Shown: one piece after another, positions 28,860 to 36,728 of the stretch
Position numbering within the stretch: position 1 is the stretch's first letter
Layout: every line of letters begins with the position of its first letter
Source: Pseudomonadota bacterium
GTDB lineage: Bacteria; Pseudomonadota; Alphaproteobacteria; Rhizobiales; Xanthobacteraceae
Length of the DNA: 64,000 bases
NCBI GenBank assembly: GCA_023404675.1
Contig: JAEYAW010000035.1
Location: 62,001 to 126,000, forward strand
Direction of reading: 5' to 3'
Notes under the pieces: generated by a model
Databases searched by the model: none
Told to the model about the DNA's origin: nothing
What the model saw: only the letters and a program-made list of their open reading frames with translations
Translations under genes and position numbers: made by a program

Positions 28860-29579
28860 TCAGGCGGGAACCGACACCCTGACGGGCTCCGACGCGCCGA
28901 ACACTTCGCCGAAAGCCTGCCGCAGCGCGACGTCCATGTCCGTCATGGTCACCGGCAGGCCGAGGTCGGTGAGGCTGGTGACGCCATAGCGCGGGTCGCC
29001 GACCCCGCACGGTACGATGCCGCCGAAATGCGACAGGTCCGGATCAACATTGATCGCAATGCCATGGAACGAGACCCAGCGGCGCAGGCGAACACCGATG
29101 GCGGCGATCTTGTCCTCGAAGCCGGGTCCCTTGTCCGGACGCCGGACCCAGATGCCGACCCGGTCCTCGCGCCGCTCGCCGCGCACGTTGAAGCGATCCA
29201 GCGCAGCGATGATCCATTCCTCAAGGCTGCCGATGAAGGCCCGCACATCGGGCTGGCGGACCTTGAGGTTCAGCATCACATAGGCCACCCGCTGGCCGGG
29301 CCCGTGATAGGTGAACTGGCCGCCCCGGCCGGTGGCGAACACCGGAAAGCGCGGGTCGAGCAGGTCGCCGGACTGGGCGCTGGTCCCTGCGGTGTAGAGC
29401 GGGGGATGCTCGAGCAGCCAGACAGATTCGCGCGCGGCGCCGGCGGCGATGGCTGCGACCCGGGCCTCCATCGCCGTGACGGCATCCGGGTAAGGAACCG
29501 GACTGTCCGAAACGCTCCAGTCCACGGCCTGATCGGCGCGGAGGAAGGCGGTGGAACTCGAACGTGGGGGTTTAACCAT
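28860..29579 (-). CDS. lipB: Octanoyl-[acyl-carrier-protein]:protein octanoyltransferase LipB
   Basis: LipB moves the octanoyl chain from ACP to lipoyl domains of 2-oxoacid dehydrogenases and the glycine-cleavage H protein, for later sulfur insertion by LipA. The 239 residues include the motif GRGGQFTYHGPGQ, Lys157 in DKIAAIGVR and catalytic Cys191 in GIVPCGV. lipA is not in the window. The 58-bp gap to the divergent fliN-like start holds a 17-bp palindrome. Confidence 0.95.
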   Translation of the reverse strand: MVKPPRSSSTAFLRADQAVDWSVSDSPVPYPDAVTAMEARVAAIAAGAARESVWLLEHPPLYTAGTSAQSGDLLDPRFPVFATGRGGQFTYHGPGQRVAYVMLNLKVRQPDVRAFIGSLEEWIIAALDRFNVRGERREDRVGIWVRRPDKGPGFEDKIAAIGVRLRRWVSFHGIAINVDPDLSHFGGIVPCGVGDPRYGVTSLTDLGLPVTMTDMDVALRQAFGEVFGASEPVRVSVPA

Positions 29580-29605
29580 TGGCTAACCATAGCGTGGTGA
29601 TGTGA

Positions 29606-29622
29606 ACGGGTCACTGACCCGT
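29606..29622. promoter_or_regulatory. 17-bp perfect palindrome between lipB and the fliN-like gene
   Basis: ACGGGTCA-C-TGACCCGT is a perfect dyad at 29606-29622, 27 bp from the lipB ATG and 16 bp from the divergent GTG start. It could be a shared operator or a leader hairpin. Confidence 0.45.
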
Positions 29623-29637
29623 ATTTGGAAGCTTGCC

Positions 29638-29886
29638 GTGTCGATGCCAACCCTCGATAAAGTCGCCGTCGATCTCAAGGTCGTTCTCGGGACGACGTGG
29701 ATGCCCGTTCATCAGGTCATGCGGCTGAGCCGGGGCGCGATCATCGAACTCGACACCACCGAGCAGGATGAGCTGAAAATCCACGCGAACGGGCTTCCGG
29801 TCGCGACCGGGGTCGTGGTCGTCAATCGCAATCGCATCGCGGTCGAAGTCAAGCGGATGCTGCCGCGCTCTCCCGATCAGCGCTGA
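29638..29886 (+). CDS. FliN-like (SpoA-domain) flagellar switch protein, orphan
   Basis: The 82-residue protein is almost entirely one FliN/SpoA C-terminal domain: VDLKVVLGTTWMPVHQVMRL, GAIIELD, LKIHANGLPVATGVVVV and IAVEVKRML. FliN forms the lower ring of the flagellar C-ring that binds CheY-P, and similar domains occur in type III secretion. The GTG at 29638 is 6 bp after GGAAG. An ATG at 29644 would also be in frame. No flagellar genes are nearby, and lipB and tRNA-Leu flank it, so it is an orphan copy. Confidence 0.8.
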   Translation: MSMPTLDKVAVDLKVVLGTTWMPVHQVMRLSRGAIIELDTTEQDELKIHANGLPVATGVVVVNRNRIAVEVKRMLPRSPDQR

Positions 29887-29923
29887 GTTTGTCCACCGGC
29901 GCCACTTTGCATCAATTGCGGCC

Positions 29924-29952
29924 TTGTCCCCACGAGTCCGATTTGTTACATG
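29924..29952 (+). promoter_or_regulatory. Candidate tRNA-Leu promoter
   Basis: TTGTCC (29924-29929) and TACATG (29947-29952) are separated by 17 bp and lie 45 bp before the mature tRNA. Confidence 0.4.
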
Positions 29953-29996
29953 GGCGCCGTGATCTTTGCCCTGCCGTTTCGGCCGGGCCATTTCCT

Positions 29997-30081
29997 GCGC
30001 TCGTGGCGGAATTGGTAGACGCGCTGCCTTGAGGTGGCAGTGAGTAAAATCGTGGGGGTTCGAGTCCCTCCGAGCGCACCA
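29997..30081 (+). tRNA. tRNA-Leu (anticodon GAG)
   Basis: The 85-nt gene has the acceptor stem GCGCTCG (29997-30003) paired with CGAGCGC (30071-30077), discriminator A and encoded CCA. The anticodon stem CTGCC/GGCAG encloses TTGAGGT with anticodon GAG, a long variable arm (TGAGTAAAATCG region) follows, and the T loop is GGTTCGAGTCC. The long variable arm and anticodon identify a class II leucine tRNA reading CUC and CUU. Confidence 0.97.
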
Positions 30082-30324
30082 GGCACCCGAAAAATCAAAT
30101 CGCTCTCCGCATCCAGCTGGCACCCGGCAGGACGTTCGCTCGTTGCGGATTTGGTCGACCTTCCCGACCGCGTGGACGGCGAGGCCAGCGTATTTTCGAC
30201 CGAGTGATTGTCGAGAGGGCGGAGCGCGCGGCGTGCTGCGCATCGCTGCCGGATCGCCTTCGATTCCGGGGCGATCGGAGCGTTGTCCGGCTGCCCTGAT
30301 GATGGCGAAGGATCAAGGCGCGCC

Positions 30325-30363
30325 GTCGCGGCACAATGACGTCGCGGCACAATGACGTCGCGG
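30325..30363. repeat. Tandem 16-bp repeat, 2.4 copies
   Basis: GTCGCGGCACAATGAC occurs at 30325-30340 and 30341-30356, followed by a partial copy. Confidence 0.75.
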
Positions 30364-30365
30364 AC

Positions 30366-30389
30366 AGGCCCCGCGAGAATGCGGGGCCT
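30366..30389 (-). terminator. Terminator of the His-rich protein gene
   Basis: AGGCCCCGC (30366-30374) pairs with GCGGGGCCT (30381-30389) around a 6-nt loop, 12 bp beyond the stop codon of the minus-strand gene. Confidence 0.6.
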
Positions 30390-30401
30390 GCGCCGGACGA
30401 C

Positions 30402-30668
30402 CTAGCGGCAGACGCGGACGTGACGCACGATCGGATGACCGTGGGGACCGCGGCGAACGACGCGCTCGGTGCGACAGATCTGGCGCGGCCGAACATGATG
30501 GTGCCGCGGTGCGACGTGCGGACGCATCGGAACGGCATGCGGGCGCATCGGAACAGCGTGCGGCGCCCGGTGGCCATGCGCACCGGCGGGCTGTGCCGAA
30601 GCCGGCACCGCGACGATAGCGGAAGCGATGAGGAACGCGCCGGCCGCGAAGATGCTGCGAAGTTTCAT
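30402..30668 (-). CDS. Small secreted His/Pro/Arg-rich protein
   Basis: The 88-residue protein has a clear signal peptide (KLRSIFAAGAFLIASAIVAVPASA, cut before QPAG). The mature part is rich in His, Pro and Arg, with PHAVPMR twice in tandem followed by PHVAPRHHHVRP. Two cysteines (RQICR and HVRVCR) could form a disulfide. The ATG at 30668 follows AAGGA at good spacing. Histidine density suggests periplasmic metal or phosphate binding, but no family is recognised. It has its own terminator. The 317 bp upstream to 30985 shows no firm gene. Confidence 0.7.
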   Translation of the reverse strand: MKLRSIFAAGAFLIASAIVAVPASAQPAGAHGHRAPHAVPMRPHAVPMRPHVAPRHHHVRPRQICRTERVVRRGPHGHPIVRHVRVCR

Positions 30669-30985
30669 GATCGAAAATCCTTCTTGTTTGTTGGGCCATG
30701 ACCATCGCAATTGCGGATGAACCCGGTCTGAACGATGGCTTCATAAAAACTTAGGAGACGTGAGAGCTGGCGAACGTCCACACGGTGGCCGGGCCCACGT
30801 TGCAACGGGATCGATACATCGTGGCCGGTTTTCATGTCTCTTGGGGCCTGACCCGCAGGGCTGCAATTGCGCGCGCGGCCGAGGCGCGGCGTTTCCGTCG
30901 CGTGATGCCGCGAACGGCGCGTGCGCCGGGCGAAGTCGAAATTGCGTTGATGCCGGGCGGCAATCTCGTCGGGCGAGCCAACACG

Positions 30986-31183
30986 ATGTCGCTCGAAGTC
31001 TACGATGCCGTGTTCAACAGCGAACACGATCATGCGCTGTTGCTATCGTCTTTTGTCGGCGTTGCATCGACCGTCATTCTCTTCATGCTCGGGAAGCGCC
31101 GCGGTCGGCCGGCGCCTGAGGCAAGACAGCTTCCGGTCTCTATCGTGCGCCGGCCGATCCGCGCTGCAGGGCGCCGGGATTGA
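30986..31183 (+). CDS. Possible small single-span membrane protein
   Basis: A 65-residue frame, MSLEVYDAVFNSEHD at the start, has one hydrophobic helix (ALLLSSFVGVASTVILFML) followed by a basic tail (GKRRGRP). Hydrophobic pattern and charge distribution look like a real small membrane protein, but there is no strong ribosome binding site. Its 3' end overlaps the convergent deacetylase gene by 44 bp. A longer in-frame start at 30785 adds Arg-rich sequence and is unlikely. Confidence 0.35.
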   Translation: MSLEVYDAVFNSEHDHALLLSSFVGVASTVILFMLGKRRGRPAPEARQLPVSIVRRPIRAAGRRD

Positions 31184-32465
31184 TGGCGACGCTTCCCGGC
31201 AGCAGGCGATGGACCGTGTCCGCGCCGCCGTGCGGGGCCGAAAACGGTTCAGCCGAAACGAACTGACCGATGGGAGGCAGGGAAGTGGCGGCGGCTTGCA
31301 TCGGCCGCACGGCTGAAGCGGAGACGGCGCGCACCACGGCCGCGCGGGGACGTTGTTCCGGATCGGCGATGCTGCGAAGCTCGAACAGGTCGGCGGCCGG
31401 GACGGGCAGCGATGCCAGCCGGATCAGCTCGGGATCGAGGTTGGGGTGCGGCCAATCCGTCCGCACGACGGGCTTCGCGGATTTTCCCTTCACGCGCGGG
31501 ACGGCGGTGGAGGATGGATGCAGCAGGCCGCGCGTTGTTTCGCTCGCCGTCACTTCCGGCGCGGGCAGCGTGCTCACGGTCGTGAAGACGAAACGCGGCA
31601 CCTGCGGCCAGCGGGTGGCAAGCGGAACATCGCGCAGGGGGCGCAAGCGCCACTGGCCGGGCTCGGTCGGCGTCGGCGGCAGGCCGGGGCCGGACGGGAC
31701 GACGTGAACCACGCGATAGCCGCGCGCCTTCAACTCCCGCAGGATCGTGGGCATCGCGCCGACGGTGCGGGCCTGAATGTCGTGGAGCAGCAGGACGCCT
31801 TTCTTCTTCGCCTCAAGGCGGCTGATGGCGAGACTGGCGACCTCCGACGCGGAGATATGTTTCCAGTCGTCGGCGGGAAAATCCGCGCTCCAGGCCTGAA
31901 GGCCCTGCGAGGCCAGATAGTCCTCGACCGCCGGGGCGCGCAGAAGACCGGGGATGCGGAAGAAGGGGGCGACCGTGCCGGCGTCGCCGAGCGCCGTTTT
32001 GGTGGAGTGGATGCCGGTCTCCACCTCCTGCCTGACCTTGTCGATGGACATCCGCTCGAACGCCAGCGGATGGTTCTCGCTGTGGGTGGCGATGGTGTGG
32101 CCTTCGGCCGCGATCCGTTTCAGTTCCGACGGAAACTGCCGCGCCATCCGGCCGATGATGAAGAAGGTCGCCTTCACGCACTCGGCCTTCAGCATGTCCA
32201 GCACCTTGCTGGAATGCGGAGGCAGCGGGCCGTCGTCGAAGGTCAGCACCACCTCGTGGTCGGCGAGCGGCAGCGTTTCGGGATACTGCATGGTGCCGAG
32301 GCGCGGGTGGGCCATCGGATCGACCACCAGCGTGCGGGAGGTCCCCAGCGCGTCGGGGCGGCCATGACATTCGGCGGCGAACGCCGGCGCGGAGATCGAG
32401 AGCAGCGCGCTGGTCAGGAGCAGCGCCCGAAGGCGGAGGGATCTGAAGGGAGAAAACATCGCCAT
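31140..32465 (-). CDS. Exported polysaccharide deacetylase (NodB domain), long form
   Basis: A 441-residue exported enzyme with signal peptide LRALLLTSALLSISAPAFA. The NodB homology domain (about 70-255) shows LTFDDGP with catalytic base and metal Asp, the zinc motif HSENH, FFRIPG and LLLHDI. Such enzymes remove N-acetyl or O-acetyl groups from peptidoglycan, chitin-like or exopolysaccharide substrates. The C-terminal 180 residues are Pro/Ala-rich with no known domain. It lies 169 bp downstream of a paralogue on the same strand. The substrate is unknown. Confidence 0.88.
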   Translation of the reverse strand: MAMFSPFRSLRLRALLLTSALLSISAPAFAAECHGRPDALGTSRTLVVDPMAHPRLGTMQYPETLPLADHEVVLTFDDGPLPPHSSKVLDMLKAECVKATFFIIGRMARQFPSELKRIAAEGHTIATHSENHPLAFERMSIDKVRQEVETGIHSTKTALGDAGTVAPFFRIPGLLRAPAVEDYLASQGLQAWSADFPADDWKHISASEVASLAISRLEAKKKGVLLLHDIQARTVGAMPTILRELKARGYRVVHVVPSGPGLPPTPTEPGQWRLRPLRDVPLATRWPQVPRFVFTTVSTLPAPEVTASETTRGLLHPSSTAVPRVKGKSAKPVVRTDWPHPNLDPELIRLASLPVPAADLFELRSIADPEQRPRAAVVRAVSASAVRPMQAAATSLPPIGQFVSAEPFSAPHGGADTVHRLLPGSVAINPGALQRGSAGAR

Positions 32466-32634
32466 GAAACTGCAACAACTCGATCAGGAAGCATGTCGGG
32501 AGCGATGTCCCGCTTCAGAAGCTCGCTCGAAGAACTTGCCGGTGCAATGAAGCGACCTTCAGGACATCACATTAGGGCCGGCGCGATGAATACACGCTTA
32601 ATCATCCGACAATCGGGCGTTTTTGGGCGCGCCG

Positions 32635-33399
32635 TCAACTGCGCGGGCGGGGCGCCGGCCCGACGATGTGCACGATGCGAAAGCCGTTGTCGCGCAGGAA
32701 CTTGAGGTAGTCTGCCAGCATTGCGGCGGTCTGCTGCTTGGTGTCGTGGAACAGCACGATGCCACGCCCGGCATGCAGGGTTCGTTCGCTGATCAGCCGG
32801 AGCTGTTCGGCGGGGGTCATCGGGTTCCAGTCGCTGGCCCAGAAATCGGCCCCGAACACGCCGATGCGCCGTTGGTCCAGCCACGCGAGCAGGGCCGGGC
32901 TCGATTCGAAGCCGGGGAACCGGAAGAACGGCGCGGCCGCGCTCTCAAGGCCCGAGCCGCGCAATGCGCCGGTGTCGGCGGCCATGCCGCGTTCGATATC
33001 CTCACGCGCTGCACCGTCGGTGATCTTCACCATGCTCGGATGCGACCAGCTGTGGTGCGCCACGGTATGGCCGGCCGCAGCAATCTCGCGCACAAGCTGG
33101 GGACTGGCTGCCGAGTTGCGGCCGACCAGGAAGAACGTCGCGCGGACGCACTCGGCCGCCAGCGCTGCCAGCACGCGCCGCGTGGTCGGTGGATGGGGGC
33201 CGTCGTCGAAGGTCAGGACGATCTCCTTGTCGGCCAGCGGCAGGGTCTGGGGAAAGCTCTTCAGCCCGACCCGCGGGGTCGTGGCCGGATCGACGGCCAG
33301 CACGCGCGAGGTGCCGAGCGCGCCGTTGCGCGGGCAGTCGGCAGCGCTGGCCATCGGTACGAGGCCAAGCAACATCGCCGCGGCCGCAGCCGGAAGCAT
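32635..33399 (-). CDS. Exported polysaccharide deacetylase (NodB domain), short form
   Basis: A paralogue of the preceding protein sharing the order ALGTSR, VDP, PRxG, TLPLAD, LTFDDGP. The zinc motif is HSWSH, followed by FFRFPG and IVLFHDT. It lacks the Pro/Ala-rich C-terminal region. The start is uncertain: the ATG at 33399 gives 254 residues with a short signal (AAAAAMLLGLVPMASA) but few basic residues, and a TTG three codons upstream would add QR before the Met. It shares a divergent 87-bp gap with the aldo/keto reductase. Confidence 0.83.
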   Translation of the reverse strand: MLPAAAAAMLLGLVPMASAADCPRNGALGTSRVLAVDPATTPRVGLKSFPQTLPLADKEIVLTFDDGPHPPTTRRVLAALAAECVRATFFLVGRNSAASPQLVREIAAAGHTVAHHSWSHPSMVKITDGAAREDIERGMAADTGALRGSGLESAAAPFFRFPGFESSPALLAWLDQRRIGVFGADFWASDWNPMTPAEQLRLISERTLHAGRGIVLFHDTKQQTAAMLADYLKFLRDNGFRIVHIVGPAPRPRS

Positions 33400-33486
33400 G
33401 CGCTGCAACAGCCCTTGCCGTCGCGCGCTTCGCCGCGCAGTCTGGCATGCCTGAGGTTGCAAGACGAAACGGCCGGGAGGGGCGTC

Positions 33487-34305
33487 ATGCAGGTTATCGA
33501 GGCCAACGGGGCCAGCATCCCCGCGATCGGGCTGGGGACCTGGGAGTTGCGTGGCAAGGCCTGCGCGCGAATCGTCGAACAGGCCTTGCGTCTGGGATAT
33601 CGGCATATCGATACGGCTCAAATGTACGAGAACGAGGCGGAGGTCGGTCAGGCCGTCCGCGCCTCCGGGATTCGCCGCGAGGATATCTTCGTGACGACCA
33701 AGGTGTGGACCACGCATTTTGCCCCGCACGATCTCGAACGCTCGGTGAAGGACAGCCTGAAGCGGCTGCGCATGACCCATGTCGATCTGCTGCTTCTGCA
33801 TTGGCCGAATCCGCAGGTGCCGCTGCGGGAAACTCTTGCCGCGCTGGCCCGGGTCAAGCGGTTGGAGATGACGCGCCATATCGGCGTTTCGAACTTCACT
33901 GTTGCGCTGATCGAGCAGGCGGTGGCTGCGAGCAGCGAGCCGCTGGTGTGCGATCAGGTCGAGTACCATCCTTTCCTCGATCAGACCAAGGTCCGCAAGG
34001 CCTGCGTGCAGAACGACATGGCCGTTGTCGCCTACAGCCCGATCGCCAAGGGCAAGATCAAGGGCAACGCGGTGCTGGACGCGATCGGGGCGCGTCACGG
34101 CAAGAGCGCGGCGCAGGTGTGCCTGCGCTGGCTGGTGCAGCAGAACGTGGTGGCCATTCCCCGGACCTCGAAGCTCGAACGCCTGTCCGAGAACATCGAT
34201 ATTTTCGACTTCGAACTGACGGCCGAGGAGATGGCCTCCATTGCCGCGCTCGGCAGCCGGGACGGGCGGCTGGTCAATTTTGCGTTCGCGCCCGACTGGG
34301 ACTGA
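33487..34305 (+). CDS. Aldo/keto reductase, 2,5-diketogluconate reductase type
   Basis: The 272-residue TIM-barrel oxidoreductase uses NADPH to reduce aldehydes, dicarbonyls or 2,5-diketo-D-gluconate. Catalytic residues are visible: Asp42 and Tyr47 (HIDTAQMYENE), Lys72 (TTKVW) and His105 (LLLHWP). The cofactor signature IPRTSKLERLSENIDIF is near the C-terminus. GGGAGG precedes the ATG. The next gene begins 65 bp later on the same strand. Confidence 0.92.
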   Translation: MQVIEANGASIPAIGLGTWELRGKACARIVEQALRLGYRHIDTAQMYENEAEVGQAVRASGIRREDIFVTTKVWTTHFAPHDLERSVKDSLKRLRMTHVDLLLLHWPNPQVPLRETLAALARVKRLEMTRHIGVSNFTVALIEQAVAASSEPLVCDQVEYHPFLDQTKVRKACVQNDMAVVAYSPIAKGKIKGNAVLDAIGARHGKSAAQVCLRWLVQQNVVAIPRTSKLERLSENIDIFDFELTAEEMASIAALGSRDGRLVNFAFAPDWD

Positions 34306-34370
34306 GAACGGGGTTGATCGCACGGGCACCATCGCTCATGCAGGCGCGTGTCCCATGACCGAGACCCGCC

Positions 34371-35165
34371 ATGTTCTTCCTGCTGTCCAAGATCGTCGGC
34401 TTCCTCACGCTGCCATCGAACCTGATTGCCGTGGTGCTGTTCGGCGGCGGTGTGATCTTCGTGCTCGGCTGGCGGCGAAGCGGTGCGCAGGTGGTCGCCT
34501 CGGGGCTGGTCCTTCTGCTGCTGTTCGGCTTCTCGCCGCTGGCGACGATGCTGCTGCTGGCGCTCAGCGAGCGGTTTCCGCCGTCGCCCATGAATGGCCC
34601 GGCTCCGGATGGCATCATCATTCTGGGCGGCGCGATCGATCCAGACAACACGCTGGCGCGGGGAAGCATCGAGATCGACTCGTCGGGCGATCGCGTGATC
34701 GCCATGCTGCAACTCGCGCGCCGCTATCCCGAAGCGAAAATCGTCTTCAGCGGCGGCAGCGCCAACGTGGTCGCGACGCCGGTGCCGGAGGCTCAGTTCG
34801 CAGGGCGCCTGCTGACCGAGCTCGGGCTCGCCGGGGACCGGCTGGTCCTTGAAAACGATTCCCGCACCACCGCGGAGAACGCCGAGCAGTCCAAGGCGAT
34901 CCTGCAGCCGAAGCGGGGCGAGCGCTGGCTGCTGGTGACGTCCGCCTTCCACATGCCGCGCTCCATCGGCACGTTCCGCGCCGCCGGCTTCGACGTCGAG
35001 GCGTATCCGGTGGACTGGCGCACGCGCGGATGGGAGGACGCCTGGGTGCCGTTCGACAAGCTGAGCGCGGGGCTGGCGCGCTCGGACGTCGCCGTGCACG
35101 AATGGGTCGGGCTGCTCGCCTACTGGCTGACCGGGCGAACGTCGACGCTGTTTCCGAAGCCGTAG
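34371..35165 (+). CDS. YdcF/SanA-family protein (DUF218)
   Basis: The 264-residue protein has two N-terminal helices (FLTLPSNLIAVVLFGGGVIFV and VVASGLVLLLLFGFSPLATML) and a DUF218 domain with DGIIILGGAI, KIVFSGGSAN, ENDSRTTAENA and LLVTSAFHMPRS. The family is linked to envelope barrier function (E. coli SanA, ElyC), including undecaprenyl-carrier-dependent peptidoglycan synthesis. The exact reaction is unknown. Confidence 0.9.
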   Translation: MFFLLSKIVGFLTLPSNLIAVVLFGGGVIFVLGWRRSGAQVVASGLVLLLLFGFSPLATMLLLALSERFPPSPMNGPAPDGIIILGGAIDPDNTLARGSIEIDSSGDRVIAMLQLARRYPEAKIVFSGGSANVVATPVPEAQFAGRLLTELGLAGDRLVLENDSRTTAENAEQSKAILQPKRGERWLLVTSAFHMPRSIGTFRAAGFDVEAYPVDWRTRGWEDAWVPFDKLSAGLARSDVAVHEWVGLLAYWLTGRTSTLFPKP

Positions 35166-35183
35166 TCCCGTGATCGCCGCAGC

Positions 35184-35462
35184 TCAGTCGACGCGGGGAA
35201 GGCCGAGCCGGTAGACGCCGCGAAAGTCGGCGGGGTCCACCGGCTTTCCCTTGCGGTAGATGACGAGGCGTCCGGCCTGCGCGAGCGCGACGGCGGTGCG
35301 CCGGATCGGCGCGAGCAGGTCGTGCCACTCGCCGTCCCGCGCAATGGCGAGCGCGATCTCGGGGGCGCTCAACGTGGCCGCACCGCTGTCGCGGAGGGTC
35401 GCGAGGATGGCGTCTTCGAGGGATTGCGGATCGGGGTGCGCGGCGGCGGATGAGGAAGGCAT
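35184..35462 (-). CDS. DUF3253-family protein
   Basis: A 92-residue protein with a winged-helix-like layout: AILATLRDSGAATLSAPEIA, EWHDLLAPIRRTAVALAQAG, LVIYRKGKPVDPADFRGVYR. This is the DUF3253 pattern. The basic wing suggests nucleic-acid binding, but no function is established. It is convergent with the YdcF gene (18 bp apart) and divergent from the GST gene. Confidence 0.8.
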   Translation of the reverse strand: MPSSSAAAHPDPQSLEDAILATLRDSGAATLSAPEIALAIARDGEWHDLLAPIRRTAVALAQAGRLVIYRKGKPVDPADFRGVYRLGLPRVD

Positions 35463-35582
35463 GGGCCAGCCATGTCGGATTCGGCCGGTGATGGGCAAGC
35501 CCGGCACGTGTTCCTGAATGCGTTTTCGTTGATCGCGCTGCTTGGGTGTGCGACATCGCAGCTCCCGCGAGGAGACCGGCCC

Positions 35583-36239
35583 ATGACGATGACGTTGGCG
35601 ATTGGAAACAAGAACTACTCGTCTTGGTCGATGCGTCCCTGGGTGGCGCTGCGCGGTGCCGGCATTCCGTTCGAGGAAGTCTTCATTCCGCTGTACACGG
35701 GACCGGCCGACAAGGCGCGGATTCTCGCCTTCACGAAGTCCGGCAAGGTGCCGGTGCTGGTCGATGGCGACATCACCGTGTGGGATTCGCTGGCGATCAT
35801 CGAATACGTCGCCGAGAAGCACCCGGAGGCCGGGCTGTGGCCGCAGGATCGCGCACGGCGCGCCCATGCCCGCGCAATCTCCGCCGAGATGCATTCCGGC
35901 TTCATGCCGTTGCGCAACGAGTGCGGCATGAATCTCCACCGGCCTGTCGCCGCGAAGCCATTGTCCGCCGACGCCCTGCAGAACGTCGCGCGCATTGATG
36001 AAATCTGGACCGATTGCCGTGCGCGCTATGGCGCGGACGGGCCTTTCCTGTTCGGCGCGTTCGGCGCGGCCGATGCAATGTTCGCTCCGGTCGTGCATCG
36101 CTTCCGCTCCTACGCCGTCGATGTGGGGCCGGTCGCACGAACCTATATGGAGACCATGCAGGCGTTTCCCGCCTTCCGGGAATGGACCGATGCCGGTCTT
36201 GCCGAAACGCTGGTCATTCCGCGCTTCGAAGACGCCTGA
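35583..36239 (+). CDS. Glutathione S-transferase family protein
   Basis: A 218-residue two-domain GST. The thioredoxin-like N-domain shows NKNYSSWSMRPWVAL with the catalytic Ser region, GKVPVLVDGD with the cis-Pro and VWDSLAIIEYVAEKHPE for glutathione gamma-glutamyl binding. The all-helical C-domain ends in AFPAFREWTDAGLAE. This subgroup resembles the FosA-independent, tyrosine-free GSTs common in Rhizobiales. The substrate is unknown. Confidence 0.9.
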   Translation: MTMTLAIGNKNYSSWSMRPWVALRGAGIPFEEVFIPLYTGPADKARILAFTKSGKVPVLVDGDITVWDSLAIIEYVAEKHPEAGLWPQDRARRAHARAISAEMHSGFMPLRNECGMNLHRPVAAKPLSADALQNVARIDEIWTDCRARYGADGPFLFGAFGAADAMFAPVVHRFRSYAVDVGPVARTYMETMQAFPAFREWTDAGLAETLVIPRFEDA

Positions 36240-36335
36240 AGCCGGCAGCATCGCCAGTCCCGGAAATAGGGTGCCAGATCGCTAGGGTGCTGAATTCCCT
36301 GCGAAAAGCGATCATTTGCCATGCGAACACCGGAT

Positions 36336-36350
36336 GGCCAAAATTTGGCC
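36336..36350. promoter_or_regulatory. 15-bp palindrome upstream of a small conserved gene
   Basis: GGCCAAA-A-TTTGGCC is perfect, and CCGG/CCGG flank it with a small bulge. TATGCTATAAG follows at 36354-36364 and could hold a -10 element, so the dyad may overlap a promoter. Confidence 0.4.
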
Positions 36351-36439
36351 CGGTATGCTATAAGCGTGTCGCTCGACCATGGGGCCGGCGACGGCGAGGA
36401 GCCGTCAAATTGGACGTATGCGTCAAGGAGATGCGCGTA

Positions 36440-36628
36440 ATGCATAAGTTCGGAATTGGAGAGACCGTCTATTTTACCGCAAGCAATGTCGCGCGCCCCG
36501 CGGCCAGCGGTGCCTACGAAGTCGTGCGGCTTCTCCCGACTGACGGCGACGACTTCCAGTATCGCATCAAGAGCACCACGGAAGCCTTTGAGCGCGTGGC
36601 CAAAGAGAGCCAGCTTGCGGCGGCCTGA
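36440..36628 (+). CDS. Small conserved hypothetical protein (62 aa)
   Basis: The protein starts MHKFGIGETVYF and reads as a small beta barrel: VYFTASNVARPAASGAYEVV, RLLPTDGDDFQYRIKSTTE, FERVAKESQLA. AAGGAG (36425-36430) is 9 bp before the ATG at 36440, which favours it over an in-frame ATG at 36431. Close relatives occur widely in Bradyrhizobium genomes as I recall. Function unknown. Confidence 0.8.
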   Translation: MHKFGIGETVYFTASNVARPAASGAYEVVRLLPTDGDDFQYRIKSTTEAFERVAKESQLAAA

Positions 36629-36640
36629 CAGACCTGCGTC

Positions 36641-36674
36641 GGCAGAGGGCCTCTGACGTTTCGGCCCTCTTGCC
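36641..36674 (+). terminator. Terminator after the 62-residue protein gene
   Basis: AGAGGGCC (36644-36651) pairs with GGCCCTCT (36663-36670), and GGC/GCC extend the stem through a one-base bulge. Confidence 0.65.
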
Positions 36675-36728
36675 GTCACCTTCCCGTGATGGTTTCGCGT
36701 TCGGGGACTACCAAGCGGACGGGTGGTG

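Larger units (their letters stand above)
30082..30401. other. Intergenic region after tRNA-Leu
   Basis: About 320 bp without a supported gene. It contains the duplicated 16-bp unit at 30325-30363 and the terminator hairpin at 30366-30389. The rest shows nothing I can name. Confidence 0.45.
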
